64,000 nucleotides of DNA from Azadirachta indica (taxonomy: Eukaryota > Streptophyta > Magnoliopsida > Sapindales > Meliaceae), in assembly GCA_022749755.1 (NCBI GenBank), contig CM040443.1:13531744-13595743 (forward strand), written 5' to 3'. Each line of letters starts with the position of its first letter. Position 1 is the first letter of the stretch. The notes under the pieces were generated by a model that was not told the origin of the DNA, did no database searches, and worked only from the letters and a program-made list of their open reading frames with translations. The position numbers and the translations under genes were made by a program. Positions 12,901-25,100 of this stretch are shown piece after piece.

Positions 12901-15900
12901 AAAGCCGGACCTGGCATTCTTGGAGTTAATCTTGGAAAGAATAAAACAAGTGAAGATGCTGCTGCAGATTATGTACAGGGGGTTCATACATTATCGCAGT
13001 ATGCTGATTACTTGGTAGACATTTTTCTGCTTTAGTGGAGTTTCTTGGTTCTTTTTATATGTTATTCTCCTGATTTTTTTTTATTCAAAATAGATTATAG
13101 GCTTGTTTAGACATTCTATATATTATTTTATTTTTTTGCATGCTAACCCTTGCAATATTTTAAATATGTTGAATGTTGTTACAAGGCCTCTCATCAGAAT
13201 CATAGTATGTTGTGATGAATCTTTTTTGTTTTCATTGCTTGAAATGCAGAAAATAGAAGTTGATTATGTGATTGTTGTAGGATAACTTGAAATTTCTTCA
13301 TTTACAAATTCTTAGTTACACTGTGAGCCATGTGACCTATCCATCCATTTTGGTTAAGTGAATTTTCTTAATTGAATGCTGATGTGAGAATAAGCACTGA
13401 GATTCAATAATGACAGGAAAGAATTTTCCCAAGCTGCTGCTTTGTGGCAATTGATGCCAATATTAAAATTATAGTGCTTGTGCTCTTTTTTCATTTTAAT
13501 TTGTTTTTTTTTTTGGGGGCTGGGGGGAACGGAATTTGTAAGCTGAGAATGCCGGTGCTGGTAAACTAATGTTTCTGATAGCATTTTACTCCAGCATGTT
13601 CTCATGTGCCTCATTTGAAAACATTTTTCCATTATCTGGTTCTGTTCAGGATCTTGATGTGATGAATTAAATTCTGTTGGAACTCACTAGGTTGATATTT
13701 TATTTGTTTATTTATTTATTTTATTTGTTGTTCACGTGTAGGTTATTAATGTTTCATCGCCAAATACGCCAGGATTGCGTATGCTTCAGGGAAGAAAACA
13801 ATTAAAGGACCTTGTGAAGAAGGTTTTGGATTTTAGACATGAACTGACTATTCTCTTTGTCTGCTTTGTCTTATTGCCTGATGTGAAATTGAGTTCCTTG
13901 TACTTTCTATTTTAATCAAGGTTCAAGCTGCTCGTGATGAAATGCAATGGGGTGAGGAGGGCCCACCACCATTGCTTGTGAAAATTGCTCCAGACTTGTC
14001 TAAGGAAGACCTTGAAGATATTGCTGCTGTATGTACAATTTGTACGTGCTCTTATCAAATAGATTTTCTCCTTTCTTTGCATTCTTATGGTTCTTCTCTT
14101 CTCTGTAGGTTGCTCTTGCTCTCCGCTTGGATGGATTGGTAAACTTTCTTTTTCACCAATTTGAGTGTTTTTGTTACTTTACTCGGAACATTGATGCCTT
14201 TGTTTTTAGAATTCTTAATGTTTTCAGTTATATGTTTTTTCTTTTATGCACAGTTTGATGGTTTCCAAGGTGTAATTTTAATCATAATTGAATGTAGAAG
14301 ACATTCCCTTATTGTTGTTCTTGGTGCTTGCAATGTCCAAGAGATGTGGGAATTAAGTATCCAACAATGTATTTCAAATTGTTACCCCACCTGAAATGAA
14401 TCCACTTGTTGTCCCACCTTAAATGAATCCATTTCTGTTTTCTTCATGAAGGGTTACTATTACTTCTGTTTTTTTTTAGTTTTCTTTCAATAATGTTAGA
14501 AATCATGGTCAAGTAACATGGGTGACACTATACTTAGGGTGTGCTCTCTGGACACAAGTGTTTCTTTATGAAATTTAACAATTTAGTGGATATTTTAGAA
14601 TCTAAATGAGGTCTGTTCATGATCTTCTGTAGGGTCTTCGTTGTTTTGCTCGGATTTTGGACAACTTTAGAAACCTTGATTCTCTAGCCGTGTACGTAAT
14701 AAAATGAACCCCTTTTTTAAAAATAACTTGCAAAGCTAATTCTATTGTAATTCATGTTGAAAGTTGATATTTATATAACGTTCAATGTCTTATCAAAGGA
14801 AAAAAAAAGGGAGTTAATTATGTTTTTGGTCAAGCATTTTTGGTTGTTTAATTCACGACATGAAAGTTATACAATCTTCTTTGGCTCCCTTTTCAATAAA
14901 TTCATTTCAATCTTTTATAGATCATATCAAATACGACCATTTCAAGACCAGATCCTGCAAGTAAAAAACCGGTGGCTAAGGAAACTGGTGGATTAAGTGG
15001 GAAGCCTCTCTTCAACTTGTCAACCAATATCTTAAAGGAGATGTATCTTTTGACGAGGGTATGCTGGCTATTCTTATCATATCTTAAATTTATTGTTTGT
15101 AAAGATGCTTCTTTTTTGAAAATATAGCAAAGACAATGGTGAAAACCATAAAAGGTGGGTGTTTGGACTGTAAAATGGATAAAATAAAAAATTAGAACTA
15201 GTGATTCAGTTATTTGTTAGCACTTTGCCGTTGTAGCTGTTAAGCATTTTTTTATTTCTTGATGGATAATTAGAATGTTTAGATAGATATAATAAAAGAT
15301 GAGGCATCCTTCTAGTAGGCAATAAAAGAATACTACAAAGAAGTAAACTGAAACCATCACAATATATGAAAAACAAAAATGAGACAGGAATAAAAAGTAT
15401 CTTCCATTAGAAGGTAACTACACCAACCTTCCGTAGACAATGTATACAATGTCCTAGAAATTTCTCCAGTATAATTCTTCCCACGTTTTCCATGTAGCTC
15501 ACTTGAATATGATTTCTCTAAGGATATCTTAAATGAGAATTGAATGCTTCCTAGAGCTTTAAGTTCTTTTTAATCACCCTGTAAAGGTGAAGAAATCTCC
15601 GAGATAAGAACGGACATATATTCATATTAGTGGGCTCACCTTTACCCTCCCAAGACCCTGCTTTTATAAAGTTTCAAAGCCACAAGAAATGTTACATTGA
15701 ATACCTAAAATTCCGCAACCACTAGTTTCCTGAGATTGTTAGACGGCTACTACCAAAGTTTAACTTCAATAATCTGTCTTTGAATGGAGGCTGCAAGTCA
15801 TAGTAATCATTTGGAACTTTTTTCCTTTTTATAGTTTTTTTCCCTTTCATGCGAAAAGCTTGTCTTGAGTGATATCCATGGTGTCCAAGGGATTTTTCCA

Positions 15901-16984
15901 TTATCTATTATTTGCTATTAGGGAAGTTTAAAGCTTTTCTGGTACTTATTTTTTTATTTCTTGTTTCTTATTTCTTATTTCATGGTTATGAGATTGACAT
16001 TGTGTACTTATCTTTATCAGGGAAAGATTCCTCTAATTGGTTGTGGTGGTATTAGCAGGTGAAATCGATAGAAATCTCATTATCTTTGATTCCTCTAATG
16101 CATTGGTTGTTCATGCATATAATAATTGGTCTATGGTTACATGCCCTAAATTTGATTTGTATATGTTTGATTCAGTGGTGAGGATGCATACAAAAAGATA
16201 CGAGCTGGAGCAACTCTTGTTCAGCTTTATACAGCCTTTGCCTATGGGGGACCTGCTCTTATTCCTCAAATAAAGGTACTTTCCTTCTGAGTTATAAAAG
16301 TTTGGAGTGTGGTCAGAAATCAAAAGAACTTGATACAGTTGTTATCGGTCTATAGCCTGAAGATGTGTAAAATGGCTTTCACCAATGCTTTGAAACCCAG
16401 ACCATTCACTGACCCATAAAAGTGAATAAGAGTTTCTACTATTTATTGGACTAGTAGACTAAGGTTGGGGTCATTATGTCGTAGGTTATAATTTATTAGT
16501 TAAAGTTAATATTTGAAAAGAGAGTAGCAATTCATGAAGAAAATCATAACAATATGGCAGAATATTTATTACCAAAAAAGATCTAACACTTTTAATAGCA
16601 AATGATAACATTATTTATAGTTTAATTAGTAAAAAAAGTGCAAATATTTTTGCAGTCCCAATGAGCTTGTGATTGATACTATAGTGTAGGTTGAAATAAC
16701 TGTACATACGTCTCCATAACATTTGCTCTATAGCATGATTACTATACGTTTTCTGTGATTTTACAATGATGGAATTATTTTATAAACATATATGAACAAA
16801 TGTTTTGTGTTATAATGCTTGTGGAAACGTCAAACATGCCTCAACTTTCCTGGTATTTATTTATGTTTATCATCCCATATTTAATTCTTCCATTTGTGAT
16901 TATATGAAGGCTGAACTTGCTGAGTGCTTAGAAAGAGACGGTTTCAAGTCTATTGTAGAAGCAGTAGGTGCAGATTACCGATGA
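9937..16984 (+). CDS. PYRD: Dihydroorotate dehydrogenase (quinone), mitochondrial, class 2
   Basis: Enzyme of de novo pyrimidine synthesis: it oxidises dihydroorotate to orotate, using FMN and ubiquinone, at the inner mitochondrial membrane. Coding exons read as 9937-10065, 10721-10803, 12119-12442, 12759-13014, 13742-13822, 13921-14028, 14109-14138, 14921-15058, 16021-16058, 16176-16275 and 16910-16984, giving 453 residues, close to other plant PYRDs. All introns are GT-AG and phases join correctly. Residues 1-43 form a basic, Ser-rich targeting sequence; exon 2 adds a membrane segment ([13 protein letters not shown]). Family motifs follow in order: [14 protein letters not shown], the [10 protein letters not shown] signature, [32 protein letters not shown] with the catalytic-base Ser, [27 protein letters not shown] and [16 protein letters not shown]. 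Exon 7 is a 30-base microexon ([10 protein letters not shown]). A hydrophilic insertion after AKRLGAQ (SSSSPND region) is probably a plant-type loop. No lesion is seen. Confidence 0.95.
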
Positions 16985-17345
16985 TTTTGGTTGAGTCTTA
17001 GCTCTGCAAAGAATGAGACTTGAGTCTGCCTTTTTGATGTGCAAGGACCACACTGTATGCGTCGATTCTTTGGTTAAATTTTTTTGTTGAGCAATCTTTA
17101 TACATTAGATTGTTAACGCAGTCTAGTGTTTTTATTTTTGCATCTTTTATGTTCCCTCGAGGTTGAGTAGAAATGCTCACCTGGAAAATCTGAGGAATGG
17201 TTTGAATACGGGATGGATTTTTGCTTTCCGCTTTTGTCTTTTTTTTTGGGGTGATGGAGGAAGGTTTCATAGCAGAAGTCATGGGAAACTAAAGAGAAGA
17301 CAAGCTTTATTTATCTGCAATGTATGATATTAGAAAATAAAATTT
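16985..17345 (+). other. PYRD 3' untranslated region, probable
   Basis: The sequence after the TGA at 16982-16984 is T-rich, and an AATAAA occurs at 17336-17341, about 350 bases downstream. This is a plausible polyadenylation signal, but plant signals are loose and the end is uncertain. Confidence 0.35.
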
Positions 17346-18889
17346 CATTGGCGCTGTTGATCAGTATTGTCAATCACCAGTGATGGAATTTTTGAACCTT
17401 ATATAAAATATTTATGATTTGACGTCTAAGTTTTAACAAAGTGAATATTTTGCTCTTTTAACTTATCATTTTCTCATTGTAACATTTAGCCTCAAACTTT
17501 AAAAGTGAATGTTTTGTTTCTAATATTTATTAATTTTTTTAACAAAAAAAAAAAAAATTGGGCTTCCATACTTTAGAAAATGATTTTTTTTAATTTATCA
17601 ACTTATTTTAGAATATGACCTCTTATATTTCAGTGTTTTTGTTATTACTGGCATTTTTTTAATTTATTAAAAATATTAATAAAAATATAAATTTGTACCT
17701 TCGAGAATCAAATTTTACACCTAATATTTATAATACTAAATATATTACCGTCCAATTTAATTCATACACTTCAATACTTTCCAATACAATGCACCAAATG
17801 CACCATAAAAAATACATTAAGATAGTGTTCATTTTTGTAGTACGATTGAACTTTAAATTTGACATAAATTTGAATTTTATTGAATTTTTTTATTTTAAAC
17901 ATCTAATTATAAATATTAAGTTGTTTGTTTTCATAAAAATAAAAAATCTGAAACTAGTCTATTGATATATATATTTTAAAAAATTTAAAATTGATATGTT
18001 AAGTTGTTGATATATATATATATATATATATTTAATTCATTCAAATGTTTAGTTATTTAGATTTAAATTCAAATATTTTTAACAAATTTTTAAATATAAG
18101 TTAAAAAATAAATAGTTGAATAGAATTATTCAGATTTAAGTATAAAAAGCAAATAAGTCTTAAGTATTGAGTAAATATATTTTTATTTGATAGTTGATAT
18201 TTATTACTACTTTTTCACTTATAATTAGCATATAATAATTTCATAAATAATAAATGTGAATTGAAAGTTACAATACTTCAATATCAATGCGATCAGGTAA
18301 ATAAGAAAAATTTTAAAAAATATTTTTTATATTTAATTTAAATATATTTTTTTAAAATAGATGAAACTTGGTCTTCATTCTCTCTCTCCTTAATTTAAAT
18401 TTGTTTATATTACATTAACGTGATTAAGTAAACAAGGAAAATTAACAAAGATCATGATTAATTTTACATATATATTTCTTTTGTGTTAATGCATGCTTTA
18501 AAAATACTAATTAAAGAAATTAAAAATTATAGATTATTAATATAATATTATCATTAAAAAAAATTCAAATGCCTATTTACGGTAAAAGGCAACTGGGCTA
18601 GGCTTAATTCATAAGTTCAATTCAAAGGTTCGTTAAACTCGAGTAGTGTCTTTTTCGACATTGGATTTTTCTTTTTTTTTTTTATCTTTAAATATTTTTT
18701 AAAAATTTAATAAATTTAAAATATTAAAATATCACTTAATTTAATTATTTTTACAGTTATTACTATATTTATTGTTAAATTTTTAAAAAATTTTAAATTA
18801 TTTTAATATTTTAATTAATTATTTCTACTTTTACATTAAGTACGTATTATTCTATTTAATGTGTGTATCTAAAATATGAGCTCACTTTA

Positions 18890-19745
18890 GAGTTTGGCAA
18901 TGCTAATAAGCACTTCGTAAGTACTAATAATTAGCATTTGTAAAATGGTAAATCATGTATTTGGTGAATTTTGATAAAAGTATTTATCGAAAAATTTTAT
19001 CACTTGAAAGTGATTATTTAATTAGTAAAAATTTTGTACTTTTTTAAATTAAGACTTCAAATGCTTAAAAGGGCAGCATTTGTATAATTAATAAAAAATT
19101 TTTTTTTTCAAAATATCCTTAAACAAATTTAAGAATTACATTTCTCAAATATTTGATTTTTTTCGTTAAATAGATTTTAATTTAGATGATTATATATATG
19201 AATATATGATGGACTATATTAGATATTTGGAGATATATTATTTATTTATTTTTGTAAAATAAATAAATTATTCAAATTGATATATTATTTGTGTTCATGA
19301 TATTTATAATTTTATTTATATTTTAACATGTAGTAGATAATTAATATTATTAAAATTGTAGTTATTTTTATAACAAAAAATATTTTTTTCAGTTTTTTAG
19401 AATATTGAAGTTGTAGTTATTTTTAGAACAATTTTTTTATTCAATTTTTTAGAAATGTTAGAAAACAAAAATGTTATTTATATATATGTAATACTTTTTT
19501 TTATTAAAAATATTACTATATGGAGATATTACCTATTTTATCATATGTCTATTTTAGTAATTTGTCAATACAAAATTACTTTTTTAGTTATACCTCCAAA
19601 CACCTAATTTAGCACTAATAAATATTTTTAAAGATTATTAACCAAATGTTTAAATGCTTTTTCGAAAATTGCTAATAGAAAAAGTACTAAAAAATATCAG
19701 TATTAATTATTTTATTACTTATTTTTTAGCATTTCCAAACTGACC
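18890..19745. mobile_element. Probable MITE inserted in the spacer upstream of copy A
   Basis: This stretch is absent from the matching position of the A-B spacer near 28830. The left end contains AGTTTGGCAATGCTAATAA and the reverse complement of the right end contains AGTTTGGAAATGCTAAAAAA, so the ends are inverted repeats. The outer boundary is blurred and no clear target-site duplication was found. A superfamily is not assigned. Confidence 0.5.
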
Positions 19746-20429
19746 CCTAGTTTATGTGAACTCAATCCACATGCGTTACGGATCTGCTATTTTTTCATTA
19801 AGTTGGTGAGCTGACTTAACCCATTTATCACTTTTAATTGTTTTCTAGTTTTTTTTTCATCCAATTCCTCGAGGATTTAATTGTTATAAATATTAGAATT
19901 TTATTTTTTATTTTATGAAAAAATGGTGTTATTGTAATTATTTTTAATATAATATTTATTCAAGTTAAAATTGTATCACTAAAATGATCTTTTACAAGAA
20001 TTTTAGAAAAGTGACAATAATCCCACTTTTTCATAAAATATAAAATAAAAAATACAATTCGTCAAATATTTATATTATACTAAAAATAATTACATATTTA
20101 ATTAAACTCAAATATCTTTTCTATAATTAAATATCTTTTCACTAGTTAAAAATATTTACACGATACTCTATAGGTAAATTGTAAAAACATAAACCTTTTG
20201 GTAATTTGTCAAAAAAATTGAATAAAGAGAAAAATAAGAAAAATTAGTCCAAGCGGGGTCTATTTACAAATACTTTACAAATATTTGAGTGGAAGAAACA
20301 TTATGAGATTTATTGACAAAATAAAAAATATAAAGAAATATTTGTGGGATTATTTTAGTATTATTGTGAGTGCTATAAAAAACATTATGACTTTTAAATT
20401 ATTGTAAGAACGCATTTTTGTGGTTTAGA

Positions 20430-21085
20430 CTTAGGTAGTATTTTTTTTTGGTCTGCATTTTGAATATGATTAAAATCTGAATTTAACTGAAATCTAAATT
20501 TGAATGATATTTTTGTTTTTTATTTTAAAACATTTGAAAATAAATATTAAGTTATTTTAACAAAATAAAAGTTTGGAAATTGATATTTTGACATATATAT
20601 TCTTTTCATTAATATACTTATATTCATAATAATTTTAATTATATTAGTACAATAATAAATAAAAAAATTAATAAATATATTAGTATGTACATTATTTATT
20701 TGTTTAATATATTTTTTAAAAAAAATTTCTAATCGATGATATAAAGATTAATAAAAATTAAATAAAGATAATAAGTCATATTGTAATATAATTATAATTA
20801 TGTAAATATACAAATTTATTGTAATAATTAAAGTATAGAATAAATAAGATTTATAAGACAAGTAGAAGGAAGTCATAATAAAAAAGAAATGCGTAAGAAA
20901 TAGTTAAATAGAGTTTTAATTTTTTTTAAGTAAATAAATTAATAAAATAAAAATAATTTTAAAAAATAAAAATATTAAATTATTTAAATATTTAAATAAT
21001 TTTTAAATATTTAAATAATTATATTCAAATTTCAATTAAAAAAAAAAATTTTTTTAATCTTAACCAGAAAAACACGTTCCCTTTT
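20430..21085. mobile_element. AT-rich dispersed repeat, also present in the A-B spacer
   Basis: The block GAATTTAACTGAAAT, followed by ATTTGAATGATAT and further downstream AATAAGTCATATTGTAATAT, is shared with about 29090-29700 but sits at a different point relative to the surrounding duplicated spacer. That indicates two independent insertions of one element family. It has no coding capacity. Ends are approximate. Confidence 0.4.
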
Positions 21086-21399
21086 TTAAGAGAGTATATT
21101 GATGCTCTTTATATAATTACACACCTCCACTAAAATGTGGATAGATATCTCTTCTTTTTAAGGGTTCGTATCGTAGATATTGTTTACAGATATCGAGAAT
21201 GTGTCGAAACAGTCACAAGCAATAGCTTCGGTAGATATGTAAATTGTAACGTTAAAATATTAAAAAAGTAAAGTGTGTTTTTTTCAGTAAAGATGTTTTA
21301 TGGGTACTTTTTTGTGTTAAATGTCTCAACTAATAGTCGTTGATGCTTAGCCTCAAAGAAAGACGAAAAATCTTTTAATAAAATGATCATCGGTGATTT

Positions 21400-21628
21400 T
21401 TGGTCAGCTTTCAGTGTCCCTTATAGTCTTTGTAGATTCTGTGTGTATTAAAATTTGCCATGGCAGGTGGGTCCACTGATGACGTGGCAACACTTGGCTG
21501 GGTTCAGTTAAAAGTGAGTAACAGGATTCACTCTCCTTTGCCAGCCAATGGCTTCGTTCATTTCAAGCTCCCTAATTCTACGCCAACAACCGTAACTCAT
21601 CTCATTTGCTGAAGAATCAGAAGAGAAG
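21400..21628 (+). promoter_or_regulatory. Copy A promoter and non-coding first exon
   Basis: A block of roughly 200 bases is conserved upstream of copies A, B, D and E, including GTCAGC, TTGTAGATTCTGTGTGTATT, AGGTGGGTCC and TGACGTGG (21480-21487). It ends in GAAG followed by the splice donor GTAAGT at 21629, and the intron runs to the acceptor at 22143. A short upstream frame of 15 codons (21548-21595, starting MASFISSS) lies in this leader. The TGACGTGG sequence has an ACGT core of the type bound by plant bZIP factors. The transcription start is not determined. Confidence 0.55.
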
Positions 21629-22149
21629 GTAAGTCCTCTTGCTTTTGATCTTTCATTTGCTTTAATTTCAAGATAGTTGCTGTTTAATTTTTAGTGTTTA
21701 ATGGAGTTTAATGATCTTCTGTTCATGTATCATCAACATTCCATCCACAAGCATTGTCTTTCTGTTGAAAGCTTTCGTTTTTAGTTGTCAATGAAAGAGA
21801 GGAAGAAAGAAAGAGTTTTGATTTATTCATTTCAAGCTTAAGACTGCTTACCTTGTTTGAAGTGATTGTTAGAACTTAGAACTCTTATATTTCTCATCAG
21901 AAAGACTTTTGGGATTCAGATTATCACCCACTGGCGTTTAATTATTTGCATGTTTAATTTTAATGTTCTTGATCTTCTAATTACCGAGGAACTGTGGAAA
22001 AATTAATAAAAAGTTGGATTTCAAATGTTCTGATTTAACCTCATCAGTTAGAGAGTTTTTTAGACCTATGACTTGGTGGAGTTTGAAAATTTTCCTTTTT
22101 GATAAAACTAAAAGCTGTATATATGGATGTTGTTTGATTGCAGAACACC

Positions 22150-25100
22150 ATGTCTGTCTTTCTTGATATTTTGCGATGCATTCTTTGCTGCCAAGATGAA
22201 GATTATCATGTAAATGACTATGAGATTTCAGGGAGAGACCCTTTACTTCAATCATCTTCTCATAGTAATAATAATCTGCCTCGCCATTTTGATCGGACCC
22301 CAATCTATTACTATGAATGTTACCCAAATTTATCGGCTAGTAGCTCGACTACGAAAAAGCCTAGTGCTGTGTCTCAGCAATCAGAATATGGTAACAAGTC
22401 AATGAATAAGACTAATGAAGTGTCTGAGAGTTTAAAGAGCTCAAGAACATCACCACCTTCATTTTCCTGTAACCAAGTCCCATCTGCATCTTCACCACAA
22501 TCTTTACCAAAACTGAATCCATCTTCTCATTCTTCATCATCTTCTAAGCCATATTTATCTGTTTCTAATTCCAAAACATCTACTTCTAATCGATCACTGT
22601 CACCACCAAAAGCTCCACAGTCCTTAACACAATCATCATCATTCTCTAAACCTGCATCGGCTTCATCTAAGTCATTTCTATCCCCAGCTGGACCTCCTCC
22701 ATCATCTTCTAGCTCATATTTGGTATCATCTAGACCTGCAATTCCTCCTCTTAAAGAATCCCTTTCAGTCCCTAAATCTGCATCATCTTCTCTTGGTCAA
22801 TCTTTAGCTTCATCTCAAGCACCTCAACCATCTGCTACGGCTAAACCACCACCATCTTTGATCAAGCCACCATCATCTTTTTCTGGTTTATCTCAGCCTC
22901 CCTCTACACCAGTTCAGTTATCTCCGAAGCTTCTTGTGTCCTCTAATCCTACTCTGCGTCAACATCCTTCAGATACAACAAATCAGCAGAAGAAAAGTAA
23001 CAATGCAGTGATTCACAAGGGCACAACACCTATTTACAAGATATCCAAGGACAATGAAAGTTTGATCAAGAAAGATATTGTGCCTGATATTTTGAAGAAG
23101 AAAGATACCGTTCCTGTATCCTCTAATCCTACTCTGTCTCCACTTCCTTCTGATTCAACAAATCAGCAGAAGAAAACTAACTATACATTGATTCAGAAGG
23201 GCACGATGCCTATTTACAAGATACCCGAGGACATTGAAAATTTGATCAAGAAAGATATTGTGCCTGATATTTTGAAGAAGCCATTGTCTCTGTCTACCTA
23301 CAAGGATTACTTTGCTGCTCTGCTATATGCCGAAGATTTCTACATTGAGGTGATTAATTAACATTTAAGAATGCCTTTCTTCTTATTCTTCTTTATTGTG
23401 AAATTTCGTGTAAGATAACTTCTATAATAATATATTATGTATGCTTTCTGTTCACTGAAAACATAGTGCAGATAGTGCGCTAGTCATTCATGGTTATGTT
23501 GCATTTAAAATAGTGTCATATGCAATCTAGGTGCCCATGGTAATGCAACAGATTTTTAAAATAAACTAGTACACAGGCATGGCGTAGACTAGACTCTAAT
23601 AATTTTAGAGGAAGTTCCATTATAAGGGATATGATTGACGGATTGGACCAAGTCAAAATATGTGGTTTTGGAGCCCTCTAAGGAATCTATCTAAATTCTT
23701 CATATCAGAACTTTAGAACAAAAAGCTGAAATTATTAAGAGTGCATTAGATATATTACCAAATTGGTGCTCTCTGAAACATTATTAGACTGCTTAGAAAA
23801 AGTGGTGCTATTTGTGTGCCATTAGTTTCCTTAAGCTTTATTAGTGAACTGAAACATTTGAAACTATTTTTAAGAGGCCTATTTCTTTATATTTTTATTC
23901 TACTTCGTGGCACATGATGCCCATAGGCTGCCGATAAAACTTCAATTGCAAACTGGAGAGAACATATGGAAGCCATAAACTCAGTGGGAAGTGTCTTAAA
24001 AGATATATTGGGAACCGGATAATGCTGCAACTTACGAAATGGTTTTTGTGGGTTTGCAGACTTTCAACTATTAGTAATTGGTGGTTTGCTCTTTGTAGTG
24101 ACAAAAATAGGCAGTTTAACTCTTGTAATCACTGAAATGGGTGAGCTTAGGGGTTTCTCTTCTCATGCAATAGCAGGATGAAAACTAGGTTTAAGCTGGT
24201 TCTAGGTTGGCATGTTAAGCATGATTGCTATCTAGAAGTAATTTCACTACCATTTATATCATACAATGGCTTAGTAGAATGCAACCTAACCAGTGAGAAG
24301 CTGCTGTATATCTCCAAGAGATAGCCAAATTGGTTAGATCTTTTCCTGTGGAGTCAAAAGTTTAGAGGTCAAATATGCTTGCACCAACCTTGGAGGGGGA
24401 TTAAGTTTCATCTGTGTTTATGCATTGGGAACAGTTCTGTGGAGTGTGTTATAATTAAAAAATAAAAATTAAGAAACAAAAGGAAGAGCTAAGAGTTTGT
24501 GAATTGTTTACTTTTCATTGACATTAACTCTTAATATTCATTGCTAGATGCATTAACCAAATGTTTTAAAAGATTATAAACTTTGCATCAGAATACCCTA
24601 ACTGTTTTAAAATGATGAGGTAATTGCTTTTTCCAGCTGCACTGGCAAATTATTCAGGCCATCTGTTCTCTAACTTTCTTTCGATGCTGTCGAGTTTCTC
24701 TTTCTTGGATAGAAAAAAAATGAAGGTATTTTGTTGTTAATATTTCGACATTGTTTTTAATATTTCAACATTATTGTTTAGCCCTTTCCTATCAATTTAA
24801 GAATTTTGGATTAATGGTTATATAACATGATATTTTTTATCAAGAGATTGAGGATTTGGGCTATACTGGGGATCTCAATGGAATGGCAGTATTTGAAATG
24901 CTAAAATCAGAATAACATAGTAAGGAAGATAAGAGAATGAGATGTGAAGAAGCCCACTTCTAGTAGGTGAGAAAATTGAGAAAGGAAGCAAAGATACAAC
25001 AAATGCCAGTATTTCAAAGAAAGTAAGTGAGCAGCTGGAAAGTGTCAGAGCATGAATGAAATTGATAAATTGATGAGGTGAGGAGAGGTTTTGACAGTGT

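Larger units (their letters stand above)
17655..21280. repeat. Duplicated intergenic spacer upstream of copy A
   Basis: No gene is seen. Sequence from about 17655 matches the spacer between copies A and B from about 27970. Examples are AATATTTATA followed by CAATACTTTC.AATACAATG, and GACTTGGTCTTCATTCT near 18363 and 28325. Parts recur at 43620-44150 and 52960-54010. Relative to the A-B spacer, this copy carries insertions at about 18890-19745 and about 20430-21085. A (TA)n run lies at 18010-18030. A local inverted repeat of about 70 bases per arm spans 19890-20075. Confidence 0.65.

Noticed and set aside
22138..22149. Start of copy A (and of B and D) at the TTG codon four codons upstream of the ATG
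   Set aside because: The TTG spans the intron acceptor TTGCAG, so these bases are intron and exon edge. The ATG six bases after the acceptor is the natural start.
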